This document shows, in pieces, positions 32,395-42,589 of a DNA stretch of 64,000 bases (position 1 is its first letter; every line of letters begins with the position of its first letter). Below the pieces are notes generated by a model that did not search any database, was not told where the DNA came from, and worked only from the letters and a program-made list of their open reading frames with translations. The position numbers and the translations under genes were made by a program. This DNA comes from Cordylochernes scorpioides. Taxonomy: Eukaryota; Arthropoda; Arachnida; Pseudoscorpiones; Chernetidae. The stretch lies in NCBI GenBank assembly GCA_030710605.1, contig CP092865.1, forward strand, positions 143,763,081 to 143,827,080. The letters are read 5' to 3'.

Positions 32395-33210
32395 GGTCGG
32401 GAGAAGGGCTTCTTTATTTAAGACAACAATCATACAAGCTTTGGGGCAGATGCCTTCTATGGGTACAGAATGACACGGGTGGCAATGATGTATATATATC
32501 ACACTATCATGAAAAATATTTTTGCATTATTCACATTTTTTCTAAGCTATATTGCTAAACCTATTATATAAAGTTTGAAAAGAGTGACAAAATATGTATA
32601 GTACAAATATCTAAATATATGCAAATCCAATCATATACTATGGAAAGAAGAAAACAAGTGTAAAAGAGACAAGAAATTCAAATCAGTTGCCAGGATTAGT
32701 ACAAAAATTGGTCATAAAACTGGCAATTCTATCTTTCTATTAATGCTGTGAAGTTTTTGGATACCATTGCCTCAAACACCAATCTTTGGTCAAGGATTGG
32801 AATATGATCAATTGAAGAGTGTCCAGTTGTAGAAGTATGCTGAAAATTTACTGAACAGGAATATTTGTTTTCAACATTTCTGCTGTGTTCAGACAATAGC
32901 GTTGCTACTGAAACATCACACAATAATTATTTATTTGGATTTAGTTTTATTGTCTTGTCTTTAGAATCTAAATTGTACCTTATCATTAGGAATATCAGGT
33001 TTCTCTGCGGTTCTATACTTTAGACATTTGGATAAAAGTTTTACTTCAGATGATTGGATTCGGATAGGTTGATAATGCTAGAAAATTCTGCCTGCTCTGG
33101 TTTGTATGGACAATCATATTTTTGAGACCAGAATTAAAGTTTCTCTTCATGCTTCATTCTGTGCCCATAGAACAGCGTCTTTCTAAAAGCTTGTACGATC
33201 GGTTTCCTAA
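32395..33210 (-). mobile_element. PLE relic of another subfamily
   Basis: The ends are inverted copies of each other: TTCTTTATTTAAGACAACAA to GGGTACAGAATGA on the left (32408-32472), and its inverse TTCATTCTGTGCCCATAGAA to CCTAAATAAAGAA on the right (33155-33220). A decayed GIY-YIG tail lies between them on the minus strand. This fits a PLE with an inverted partial copy. The 1.46-kb array is inserted right at its right end. Confidence 0.65.
32729..32923 (-). pseudogene. PLE GIY-YIG endonuclease C-terminus, relic
   Basis: The frame reads LLSEHSRNVENKYSCSVNF, HTSTTGHSSID, then RLVFEAMVSKNFTALIER and a stop. It aligns with SEHARN...YQHIAESGHSF...QRLVLEALVS...PSLNRK of the PLE at 2986-4397. The start of the domain is missing. 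Confidence 0.7.
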
Positions 33211-33224
33211 ATAAAGAAATTCTT

Positions 33225-34686
33225 ACGATGTACTAGAGCGCCATCTGTTATAAAATTATAAAACTATTTTAGAGGCGTAATATTCTTTTTAAAATAAAAC
33301 AATTTCTACTGTCCTTACTGCGATGGAAAAATTAAAGGGAGGGCCTGGCTCATCAGTGGTGAACCCTCCCAGCGGTTTCGCCAGTTTAATCTACCATACC
33401 GCTGTTATATTGCATTTTTGGAACTTCCTTTTATAGGTGACTGTTTTAAGACTCTTGGAATGGGTATTTTAGAAGAACTATGGATATAAGCTTTTAGGAC
33501 AGCAGAATTAAATATAATTATAAATATATAATATGCTTCGAGCAATCGCTCTTCCGCAAAAATCAAATTGTGTCTTTTATTAGAACAATAATGTTACGAT
33601 GTACTAGAGCGCCATCTGTTATCAAATTATGAAACTATTTTAGAGGCGTAATATTCTTTTTAAAATAAAACAATTTCTACTGTCCTTACTGCGATGGAAA
33701 AATTAAAGGGAGGGCCTGGCTCATCAGTGGTGAACCCTCCCAGCGGTTTCGCCAGTTTAATCTACCATACCGCTGTTATATTGCATATTTGGAACTTCGT
33801 TCCGGTATGGTAGATTAAACTGGCGAAACCGCTGGGAGGGTTCACCACTGATGAGCCAGGCCCTCCCTTTAATTTTTCCATCGCAGTAAGGACAGTAGAA
33901 ATTGTTTTATTTTAAAAAGAATATTACGCCTCTAAAATAGTTTTATAATTTGATAACAGATGGCGCTCTAGTACATCGTAACATTATTGTTCTAATAAAA
34001 GACACAATTTGATTTTTGCGGAAGAGCGATTGCTCGAAGCATATTATATATTTATAATTATATTTAATTCTGCTGTCCTAAAAGCTTATATCCATAGTTC
34101 TTCTAAAATACCCATTCCAAGAGTCTTAAAACAGTCACCTATAAAAGGAAGTTCCAAAAATGCAATATAACAGCGGTATGGTAGATTAAACTGGCGAAAC
34201 CGCTGGGAGGGTTCACCACTGATGAGCCAGGCCCTCCCTTTAATTTTTCCATCGCAGTAAGGACAGTAGAAATTGTTTCATTTTAAAAAGAATATTACGC
34301 CTCTAAAATAGTTTTATAATTTGATAACAGATGGCGCTCTAGTACATCGTAACATTATTGTTCTAATAAAAGACACAATTTGATTTTTGCGGAAGAGCAA
34401 TTGCTCGAAGCATATTATATATTTATAATTATATTTAATTCTGCTGTCCTAAAAGCTTATATCCATAGTTCTTCTAAAATACCCATTCCAAGAGTCTTAA
34501 AACAGTCACCTATAAAAGGAAGTTCCAAAAATGCAATATAACAGCGGTATGGTAGATTAAACTGGCGAAACCGCTGGGAGGGTTCACCACTGATGAGCCA
34601 GGCCCTCCCTTTAATTTTTCCATCGCAGTAAGGACAGTAGAAATTGTTTTATTTTAAAAAGAATATTACGCCTCTAAAATAGTTTT
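33225..34686. mobile_element. Retrozyme-like insertion: head-to-head tandem units of about 367-370 bp
   Basis: A single insertion is bounded by ATAAAGAAATTCTT at 33211-33224 and 34687-34700 (14-bp target duplication). The left arm carries about 1.5 units on the minus strand and the right arm, from about 33802, about 2.4 units on the plus strand. CTGATGAGCCAG recurs on the plus strand near 33848, 34218 and 34588, and inverted near 33345 and 33715. Each unit also has GGCGAAACCGC just upstream. CTGGC before GAAA pairs with GCCAG after CTGATGA. There is no coding frame. The structure resembles animal retrozymes, small circular-RNA retroelements with hammerhead ribozymes mobilised by PLEs, but the spacing between the boxes is unusual. 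Confidence 0.72.
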
Positions 34687-34700
34687 ATAAAGAAATTCTT

Positions 34701-35312
34701 CTCCCTGACGGATGTTTCTTCTATAATTTAACATTTTCCCTCACTTAGGTAAATTCACTTCTTAAATCTATATAGATATGAAAAATAGGACTACATAACA
34801 CTAAATAGAGTTGCTTCAATCAATATTCTCACAGAGACCCTGTTAGTAAATACTATTTTTGGATAAATACTGATTTCTTATTATCACTAGTTATTTTTTC
34901 TCTATTTTTAATTATAATTGCTTTGGACTATATTTTTCCAATTTTTCTTACTCACTCTCTCTCTTTCCCGTGGTGGGCCCCACCAATGAAGACTGTATAT
35001 ATTTTTATATATATATGTATATTTATCAATTATTTTCAACTATTTATTCCTATATTTATCATTATATAATCTTATTTATATATATTCGTATTTATTCAAT
35101 TTTTTATTTGACCATATATAATCTTATATGAACATTGTAATAAATCAGTTTCAATTTAAATCTCTCTCTCTCTAATTGAGCATAGTTTATATTTCATATA
35201 ACTTGTAAACATTGCATCTTATTTTCTTTATATAAATTATATATTTGATTAGCAAATAAAAAGATATTTATGTAATTGATAATATATGTCAAAAGAAATA
35301 CATTGTCACTAA
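34701..35312. other. AT-rich sequence, no gene seen
   Basis: Mostly A/T with several TATATA tracts. The stretch near 35280-35312 (ATATATGTCAAAAGAAATAC) resembles the repeat at 42360-42380, so it is probably a fragment of the 140-bp unit family described there. Confidence 0.5.
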
Positions 35313-35394
35313 TATAGCTACTACAATGATAAAGCACAATTTGGATTATAGATTATAATAAAAGAAAACAAGACCTAATCCAAATAATTTATTA

Positions 35395-35441
35395 GTGTGT
35401 GACGTTTCGGCAACAACATTGTCACCATCATCAGACAAAAG
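35395..35441 (-). ncRNA. Hammerhead-ribozyme-like motif, left arm
   Basis: This is the inverted copy of the right-arm core: complement of GAAA at 35405-35408 and of CTGATGA at 35428-35434. Both arms keep every core base. Confidence 0.55.
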
Positions 35442-35596
35442 AATAAATGAGAAAACATGTTACAGCAGGTTCTTATATAGTCCTGTTATCAAGTGTTTAA
35501 ACAAGATAACAGATAAGGAAATTATCTGTTATCTTGTTTAAACACTTGATAACAGGACTATATAAGAACCTGCTGTAACATGTTTTCTCATTTATT

Positions 35597-35645
35597 CTTT
35601 TGTCTGATGATGGTGACAATGTTGTTGCCGAAACGTCACACACTA
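35597..35645 (+). ncRNA. Hammerhead-ribozyme-like motif, right arm
   Basis: CTGATGA (35604-35610) is followed by a strong stem II, GGTGACA pairing TGTTGCC (with G-U pairs), and GAAA (35630-35633). ATTTAT upstream and ATAAAT downstream can pair as a distal stem I. Stem III is not evident in CGTCACACAC, so activity is uncertain. Confidence 0.55.
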
Positions 35646-35694
35646 ATAAATTATTTGGATTAGGTCTTGTTTTCTTTTATTATAGCTACTACAA

Positions 35695-37868
35695 ATTTCT
35701 TTAAAAAGGGATATTTGAATTTATAAATGTTCACTCACTAGATTATTTATTTTATTTTTATTGCACTAAAAAATGTATATAAATAAAGAAGATATGTTTA
35801 TTTTCTTTGGTGTTTTTTTTTTTTGCATACTTTTGCATCATTTGACATACAAGATGAAATTATGACACACTATAGAGGCAGGTCTGGTAGATATGAATGT
35901 CCTAGTTAGGAAATTTGGAATCTGTAAATTTAAATAATTATAGTTTATTGTGTGCATATTGTTTATATTCCAAAGTTTCTACAAAATTGGTCCAGTATGG
36001 GGCAGGCTTTTAGTTCATGAGTACTACAAGGGGCCAAATAAAATCTTCAGAATTTGTCAAAGAGATGTTTAGATAGTGTATATTGACTTTTTTTGGGAAT
36101 TCTGACCAAAGAAAGATTACATTTGATCCCGTGTGGATATCATGAAATCAAAATCACCCCTGAACTGACAAGTGCGATTAGCTTGAAACCAAGGTCTCAG
36201 GGTTGTGCTTCTCAATTTTCCAAAGTTCATGTTGTAACTTTATCACCAACGCAAGTCCCCTAGTTTCTTTGAGACAGTCAGTATATGGCACTTAGTTTTA
36301 GCATCCATTTTGATGAAAGAGAGGACCATTATATTTTAGATAATGTACTCTTGGCAAAATTCCAATCTAAATTTATTTTGTTTTATTATTTTTATATTGT
36401 ATTTATGTATCTTTTCATCATTATGACACTTATCTCTTATTTTATATATTGCCATCAATATTGTGTTACAAAAGCAAATACTAATAAATATTTAAATTTG
36501 AACATGTATGAAAATAGCTAAATATAGTAGATATTATTTGAAAACCTTGTAAATACATGTCTAGAAAAAAATTGGAATAAATTTGTTTTTATAATTTGGA
36601 ATATGAGTTATAGAAACTATAGCTGTGAGATTCTTACAGAAGGTAGGCCAAAATCCTTTGCCTATTTTCAAACTTTAGAAAATGTGAATATACTGCCTTA
36701 ATTTGTTTATTAAACCAAATTCAAGGTTCAACAATGCTGGCACTTTTAATGACCTAGAAAGGTCTGGTTGACTGGGAGTGCATTGAATGCACACTGCTAC
36801 AAAATCTGTTAGTGAAAGAATTCATCAAAATCAAAGCCACAAAAACAATCTTTGAAAAGCCTTCGTATTTAGTTCCAAAAGAGGTAATTGTCATTTTAAA
36901 TATTAATATATGTTTTAGCTTATATATAAAAACTGCAAATATCAACTTGACAGATATGAAGCTATTGAGTTTAAATGGTACAATTATTGTTAATTGGGGA
37001 AGGTGTTGTGTTTAATAAAGGGTGTATGGCCCAAAAATAATTAAAAAACAAGGCCATTCTCTATGATTCAGCTGCATGAGACTATATGTCCATTTTACTA
37101 TATAATTACAAAATAAATGAGAGATAAGCAAAACAAGTTGAACAAAACTAAAATAAACAATTTAGAACCATTCTCTTCATACATCATGAGACAAACAATA
37201 CTATAATTGAATAAAAATATTGAAACGAAGGATTATTTTGTGGAATACTCTTAACTTTAAAAAACACAAAAATATCAAATTGCTAAACATTTATGCATCT
37301 TATTGTAAGGCATTTAAAATGTCAATATTAAAACTATATAACTATATATAAAGCTCTCTCAATGAGAATTTGATTAATAACCTGAGTAAAACCTTTGAAT
37401 AGTGTGACTATAGATTAGCTATAAAATATAAACATGTCAGACACTTAGTTAAAGTCAGTTCTGAAAAGTATTTTAAACAAGAATAATGAGGGGTTTCAGG
37501 ATTTCAAACAAAATTATCTAATCACAATTGCTCACATAATTTGTTATTTCAGTTGAGGATTATAAGAGCATTTAGAAAAAATTACATTATTGATTATAAT
37601 TTTTTTAAAGGACTTTTTTCTTGATGTCCTTTTTCGTGAACATTTTACACCTTTCATTTATCTTCCCTGTCTTATTTAGAAGGATATTTTTCCATTTTAT
37701 TCCAATGTTGTGTTTGTAGATAGTGATTTAGCACAGTTCCATATAAGTTCTTTGGCATATGGTTGGCATGATTATTTTGGAAACAGGTATATTTAAGAGG
37801 TATGATTATGCTTTAAATTCAATTGAAATCTATCGATAAAATTTGTGATAAATTTTTGTTTATGTGTT
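35695..37868. other. Intergenic sequence, mostly unrecognised
   Basis: A stretch of more balanced composition at 36080-36330 (AAATCAAAATCACCCCTGAA and following) stands out from the AT-rich background but matches nothing I know. The 78-codon frame at 36285-36521 begins inside it and turns into a hydrophobic A/T-driven tail, so I do not call it a gene. A zinc-finger relic lies at 37395-37480. The last 40 bases before Copia2 look like the interrupted end of the unit array that resumes at 42226. Confidence 0.45.
37395..37480 (+). pseudogene. Zinc-finger remnant
   Basis: The plus strand reads KTFE, a stop in place of the first cysteine, then CDYRLAIKYKHVRHLVKV and SSEKYFK, which resembles the CDYRTAYKSSL...H..H...HTGDKPFK pattern of the 29068-30222 gene. 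It is a single decayed finger. Confidence 0.5.
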
Positions 37869-37873
37869 ATTTT

Positions 37874-38076
37874 TGTTGAAAAAAAGGAAGGAGAAGGCCG
37901 GGAAATGGCTTTTAAAAGAAAGTTTTAATTAGTTATGCTCAAATTTTACATAAACTTAAAGCAGCTTGCTTTACATACTCCATCACAACAATAGTAGAAA
38001 TAATTTATATATATAGCGGTCAATTGGTCAACAAAAATAAAAGAAGAGTAAAATGTTGAAATTGATTATTCCAACA
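37874..38076 (-). repeat. Copia2 3' LTR
   Basis: 203 bp. On the minus strand the polypurine tract TTGAGGGAGGG (38077-38087) abuts it. Confidence 0.92.
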
Positions 38077-38090
38077 CCCTCCCTCAATTT

Positions 38091-40344
38091 CTACATTCCC
38101 AATTCACGAATACATCTCTCATGAGAGACCTTTGTCAGACTCTTGGTGAAGATATCCGCAACATTCTCCTGGGTTGGTGTATGGACGACCTCGACAAGAC
38201 CATTATAAATATCTCTGATGTAATGCCATTTAATGTCAATGTGCTTTGTTCGCGCATGGTACACAGGATTCCTTGTCAATTGCCGAGCTCCCTGATTGTC
38301 AGTCTTCAAAACTGTAGGTCCTTCCAATATTTCACCAAATCCTAATTCATCCAAAAGCATCCTTATGTGAACAGCCTCCTTACCAGCTTCACAAAGTGCG
38401 ATGTACTCCGATTCAGTGCTTGAAAGGGAAACAGTTTGTTGTTTTTTGGATTCCCACGCTATTGGACCGCCCGCCAAGTAAAACACAAATCCTGAATGAG
38501 ACTTTCTGTCCATGAGGTTTCCGCCCCAATCCGCGTCTACATAACCATAAAGTTCCTTCGTCGATTTTTTGAAAGTAATCTTTAGGCCCGATGTTTTTCT
38601 CAAGTAGCGGAGAACACGCTTTGCAATATTCCAATGTTGTCTTCTAAGATCATTGCTAAATTGTCCTAAAGTACTGATCGTATAGGCAATATCAGGCCTT
38701 GTTGAGACAGATAGGTAGATCAGTGATCCTATCAAAGATTGATACTCCACCTTATCCACTGACTCATTCTCACCATCTATAGGTGATATTTTTGTCACTT
38801 TGTAATTAGGGTCCATGGGCGTAGAGATCGGTTTTGATTCTTTCATCTCGTATTTCTCTAGAAGTTCTTCATTGTATCTTTCCTGATCGAGAGATATAGA
38901 TCCATCCACTCCTCTCTGCACCCGTATCCCAAGACAATAATTCAATGCTCCAAGATCATTTATCTTAAATAACTTCTTCATACTTTCTTTGAAGCAAATC
39001 AGCGTGTTCTCTTCTTCTGCAGCAACAATCATATCATCAACATATATTGCAACCAGAAGAACTCCTTCTCTTTTAATGTAGACACAGTTTTCAGTTTTCA
39101 TCTGTTCTAGGCCCATTTCTTTTAATACTGAATCGAGCTTTGCATGCCAAGTCATTCCAGCCTGTTTCAGACCATATATAGCCTTCTTTAGTTTACATAC
39201 CCTTCTTGGATATTTCTTTGACTCGAAATTTTCTGGTTGTGTCATGTAAATTTCTTCTTTGACATCACCATTCAAGAAGGCAGACTGAACATCCATTTGA
39301 TGGACCAGCAAATCATATTCAACGGCCAAGGCTAAAACTGTTCTGATCGTACTGTGGCGTACAACTGGTGCAAAGGTTTCCTCATAATCAATACCGTATT
39401 TTTGGGAATAACCTTTTGCTACAAGTCGAGCCTTATACCGTTCAATAGAGGCGTCGGCTCTAAATTTCTTTCGGAAGACCCATTTATTTCCTATTATGTT
39501 TTTGTTTTTAGGAGGATCGACAAGTTCCCAAGTTCCATTCTTCAAAAGGGAACTGTATTCTTCCTTCATTGCCCCTTTCCATAGATGCGAATCTTCACTA
39601 GACAAGGCTTGATCTAAATTTTTTGGATCTGGCAAACTGGTGTTCTGTCTAAAATTCTTAGACAAATTAGCTTCAACGTATTCCTTTCGTGGTCTTCCCG
39701 GTTTTCCAGTACGTAAAATTCTTGGTCTTCCTCTTCCTCTCTGCGAGATGACTTCCATTGTTTCTGATGGTTCGCTTAAAAACTCCGAATCAGTTCCGGG
39801 CAAAGTTTTTTCATCATCCTGGAGACTTTCCTCCTCCAATAATACATCTTCCTTTTTCTGTGGTATAGCCTCAATTTGCACCACGTCATTCCTTAAGGTA
39901 GAGTTTTCAGATCCGAGGAAACGTACATCTCGACTTTTTATCATCATGCCTGTCCCAGGCTTCCATAATCTGTACGCCTTTGATTCGGGAGAATAGCCAA
40001 CCAGTCGGTATTCTTCACTACGAGGAGTGAATTTTCCTCTTCTCGGACGGTTGTCAACAGCGAAACATTTACATCCAATCATTCTTAAATGAGAAACGGT
40101 TGGTTTTCTTCCTGTAAATATTTCATACGGAGTTCGACTTTCATTTGTTCTTGGGCATCTGTTTCTAATGTATGTAGATGTATGCACAAGTTCAGCCCAA
40201 AGTGGATCTGGGAGGTTCGCTTGAATTATGAAACATCTAGTCATTTCTACCAGAGTTCTGTTCGCTCTTTCAGCAACTCCATTTTGTTGCGGAGAATATT
40301 CAACTGAGAGCTGATGTCTAATTCCTTCCTCCAATAAATAATTT
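38091..40344 (-). pseudogene. Copia2 integrase C-half, RT and RNase H
   Basis: The frame starts in the integrase with its catalytic Glu (YSPQQNGVAERANRTLVEM), then the copia-specific KPTVSHLRMIGCKCF and GYSPESKAYRLW blocks. The RT follows with KYKARLVAKGYSQ-like RYKARLVAKGYSQKYGIDY, VHQMDVQSAFLNGDVKEEIY, LKKAIYGLKQAGMTWH and the catalytic VAIYVDDMIVAAE. RNase H has D in GYVDADWGGN, E in LSSTESEYIALCEA and D in LKTDNQGARQL, and the tail is ENVADIFTKSL. All active-site residues are present. The frame is separated from the first half of integrase by one extra T near 40352. Confidence 0.93.
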
Positions 40345-41208
40345 TTAAAATCTACTCAAATACTCTGCTGCATTGTCACTTCTGATTGCTTTAATTTTCT
40401 TGCCAGTTTGTTTCTCAGCAAATCTTTTAAAGACTTTAAATCCATTGAAAACTTCACTTTTTCGCTTCATAACAAAAGTGAATATCATTCGTGAGAAATC
40501 GTCAATGAAAGTTGCGAAGTACAATGCACCGCCATATGACTTTGTTCTCATCGGTCCACATATGTCAGAATGAATAAGTTGCAGTGGCTCTGTTGACTTT
40601 GTCAGAGAGACTTCTGGGAATGGTAATCGAGTCTGTTTACCCCTAATACAAGTTTCACAACTTGATATACTTTTAAATTCACCCTTGGGTAATCCATTGA
40701 CTAAATTTTCTCTCTGCAATTTCTTAAGGTCATCAAAATTAAGATGACCAAATCTACTATGCCAAATTTCACTGCTATTTCTATCTATACACATTCTGGT
40801 AAATTGTATTTTTGCATATTTAGTTTGACGCAATATGTAAAGTCCGTTTCTTTTGTAAGCTTCTATGCAAATTTTCCTGAATGGATTCACAATTTCCGCT
40901 TTTCTTCTCATAAATTTTACAAAAAATGATTTTTCTGCACAGGTACCGACTGAAAACAAATTTCCCTTCAGTCCTGGGACAAATAACACATTTTCTAATT
41001 TTAATAAAAATGGTTCACCATGTTCGAAAACCTCCAATTCTACCGTTCCTGTACCTAAAGCTTCTATGCTTTGGTCATTCGCTAATTTAACGGCTATTGG
41101 CTCTGTTTCTCTTAAGTTTGAAAATGCTTTTCTTAAGCAGCACATGTGTGCAGTTGCGCCGCTATCCAGGCACCACTCGTCAACATCAAGAATATTTTCA
41201 TCTCTAAT
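40345..41208 (-). pseudogene. Copia2 protease and integrase N-half
   Basis: This is in the same frame as Gag, directly after a UGA stop (41209-41211). The protease site is WCLDSGATAHMC. The pre-integrase block is IWHSRFGHLNFDDLKKLQ, with C..C in SCETCIRGKQ, followed by the first catalytic Asp region IHSDICGPMRTKS and FIDDFSRMIFTF and the second Asp in AIRSDNAAEYL. It ends in a stop caused by a single extra T in TTTT near 40352. The open frame whose first Met is at 41145 starts too late: it cuts into the protease motif. Confidence 0.9.
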
Positions 41209-41973
41209 TCACAGAGAAGCAGCCATTCGAGTATTGTTCCTTCTAGAGTTCCTTTTTGACCAGCAGTCAGCCGCTTTGTGGCCTTTCTTGCCACAGTAAT
41301 AGCAGTTAAATTTAAAGTCCTTCCGATTTGATGGTTTAGTGGAATTAGTAGTTTTTCTTTCTGGATTTCCCAAAAAGGCATTCTGTTCTCCAGACGAAGT
41401 TCCCTCCATTTCACGTTGTCTTTGATCTTCTTCTATAATCTTCACCTTTAAAGTTTCAAGTTTTGGGAGCTCATCTCTGGTTTCTATTGCAGTCCTGAAT
41501 CCTTCATACGATTCTGGAAGACTACACAACAAGAGTATAACTAAAAAGTCTTCGGGTACTTGAGCCCCAATTTCACCTAGATTGTCCACCAATGACGTAA
41601 ATTTACTCAGGTAATCTTTCAAATCATCATTAGGTCTCATTTTCATCTGTATTAGCCTTTTGGTCAGGGAAACTCTCGTCGCAGGTCCTTTTGGTCGATA
41701 AACTTCTTCTATCTTTTTCCAGGCCTCCTCGGTAGTCTTACAATTCTTAACATGTATTAGTTCTGATGGATTCAAGCTCAATACAATTGTAGCGAGAGCC
41801 TTCTGATCCTTATTTTGCCAATTAGTAAACTCTTGGTTACCGGGTTCAGGTTTGATATTGGCTTCATTAACATAAATCCATAGATCAGAGTGAATAAGAA
41901 TCATTTGCATTTGAAGCCTCCATGTCTCAAAGTTTTGCTTATTCAGCTTCTCAATTTGATATAGACTGGACAT
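41209..41973 (-). CDS. Copia2 Gag
   Basis: The 254-residue frame starts MSSLYQIEKLNKQNFETWRL, a typical copia Gag start. It contains the UBN2 core (ALATIVLSLNPSELIHVKNC, TTEEAWKKIEEVYRP, SLTKRLIQMKMRPNDDLKDY) and ends with the zinc knuckle CYYCGKKGHKAADCW and an Arg-rich tail. It stops at UGA just before the protease. The frame continues beyond this stop, so the stop is either damage or a read-through site that sets the Gag to Gag-Pol ratio. Confidence 0.92.
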   Translation of the reverse strand: MSSLYQIEKLNKQNFETWRLQMQMILIHSDLWIYVNEANIKPEPGNQEFTNWQNKDQKALATIVLSLNPSELIHVKNCKTTEEAWKKIEEVYRPKGPATRVSLTKRLIQMKMRPNDDLKDYLSKFTSLVDNLGEIGAQVPEDFLVILLLCSLPESYEGFRTAIETRDELPKLETLKVKIIEEDQRQREMEGTSSGEQNAFLGNPERKTTNSTKPSNRKDFKFNCYYCGKKGHKAADCWSKRNSRRNNTRMAASL

Positions 41974-42005
41974 TATTGCTTCTTAATTTTCTCAGACAAT
42001 CAGTC

Positions 42006-42019
42006 CTGGGCCCATAACC
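42006..42019 (-). promoter_or_regulatory. Copia2 primer-binding site (internal initiator tRNA-Met)
   Basis: On the minus strand GGTTATGGGCCCAG follows the 5' LTR. It is complementary to the anticodon arm of eukaryotic initiator tRNA-Met (CTGGGCCCATAACC). Copia is known to prime from a half-molecule of this tRNA, and this fits. Confidence 0.85.
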
Positions 42020-42225
42020 TGTTGAAAAAAAGGAAGGAGAAGGCCGGGAAATGGCTTTTAAAGAAAGAAAGTTTTAATTAGTTATGCTCAAATTTTACAT
42101 AAACTTAAAGCAGCTTGCTTTACATACTCCATCACAACAATGGTAGAAATAATTTATATATATAGTGGTCAATTGGTCAACAAAAATAAAAGAAGAGTAA
42201 AATGTTGAAATTGATTATTCCAACA
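42020..42225 (-). repeat. Copia2 5' LTR
   Basis: 206 bp, near-identical to 37874-38076. It should hold the promoter of the minus-strand transcript. Confidence 0.92.
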
Positions 42226-42545
42226 ATTTTCACATATCAAATATCATCTCTACAGACCTTATACGAATTATAGAAGTATTGAATGAGAGTGTTCACCGAA
42301 TATGAGCCAAGCCCTCTCATTCAATGTCTTCTAACATTACAGTAAGGTCTGTATTGATGATATATGTGAGAAGAAATACATTGCCAAAATAATTATTGAG
42401 AATAATTTGGCGAAACTGCAGAGAGAGGATTCACTACTGATGAGCCAAGCCCTCTCATTCAATAACTTCTCTCATTGAAGTAAGGTCTGTAAAGATAATA
42501 TTTGATAAATATGTGAAAAGAAACACATTGCCAAAATAATTATTA
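42226..42545. repeat. Second retrozyme-like family: units of about 140 bp
   Basis: GAGCCAAGCCCTCTCATTCAA occurs at 42304 and 42442, and CCAAAATAATTATT at 42383 and 42531, giving tandem units of about 140 bp. A short inverted arm (42230-42262) precedes them, and its start appears to lie left of Copia2. The second unit carries GGCGAAACTGC and ACTGATGAGCCAAG. TTGGC before GAAA pairs with GCCAA after CTGATGA, the same stem as in the 33225-34686 array but with a compensating base change. The first unit has lost the CTGATGA. Confidence 0.7.
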
Positions 42546-42589
42546 CAATTTTTTTAAGGTATGATTATACCATTAAAAATAGAGGCTGC

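Larger units (their letters stand above)
35327..35680. mobile_element. Compact palindromic PLE with 14-bp target duplication
   Basis: Two arms of about 160 bp meet near 35518. TATAGCTACTACAA flanks the insertion (35313-35326 and 35681-35694). A non-palindromic extension of about 31 bp precedes the left arm only (ACAATTTGGATTATAGATTA). Such an extension of about 34 bp at one end is a known Penelope hallmark. It has no coding sequence. Both arms carry a hammerhead-like core. Confidence 0.82.
37874..42225 (-). mobile_element. Copia2, nearly intact Ty1/copia retrotransposon
   Basis: LTRs of 203 and 206 bp (37874-38076, 42020-42225) begin TGTTGAAAAAAAGG and end TTCCAACA. They differ at only a few places, mainly an AAAG insertion. 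ATTTT is duplicated outside (37869-37873 and 42226-42230). The minus strand encodes Gag, PR, IN, RT and RNase H in copia order, with only one in-frame UGA and one single-base frameshift. It interrupts a repeat array of about 140-bp units. Confidence 0.94.

Noticed and set aside
36285-37015. Frames of 60-78 codons near a more balanced-composition stretch
   Set aside because: No domain, no second exon or splice signal that I can defend; most residues reflect A/T-rich codons.
40345-40360. Programmed frameshift in Copia2 integrase
   Set aside because: The shift falls in the middle of the integrase catalytic core, where no regulated product boundary is expected; a single extra T is simpler.
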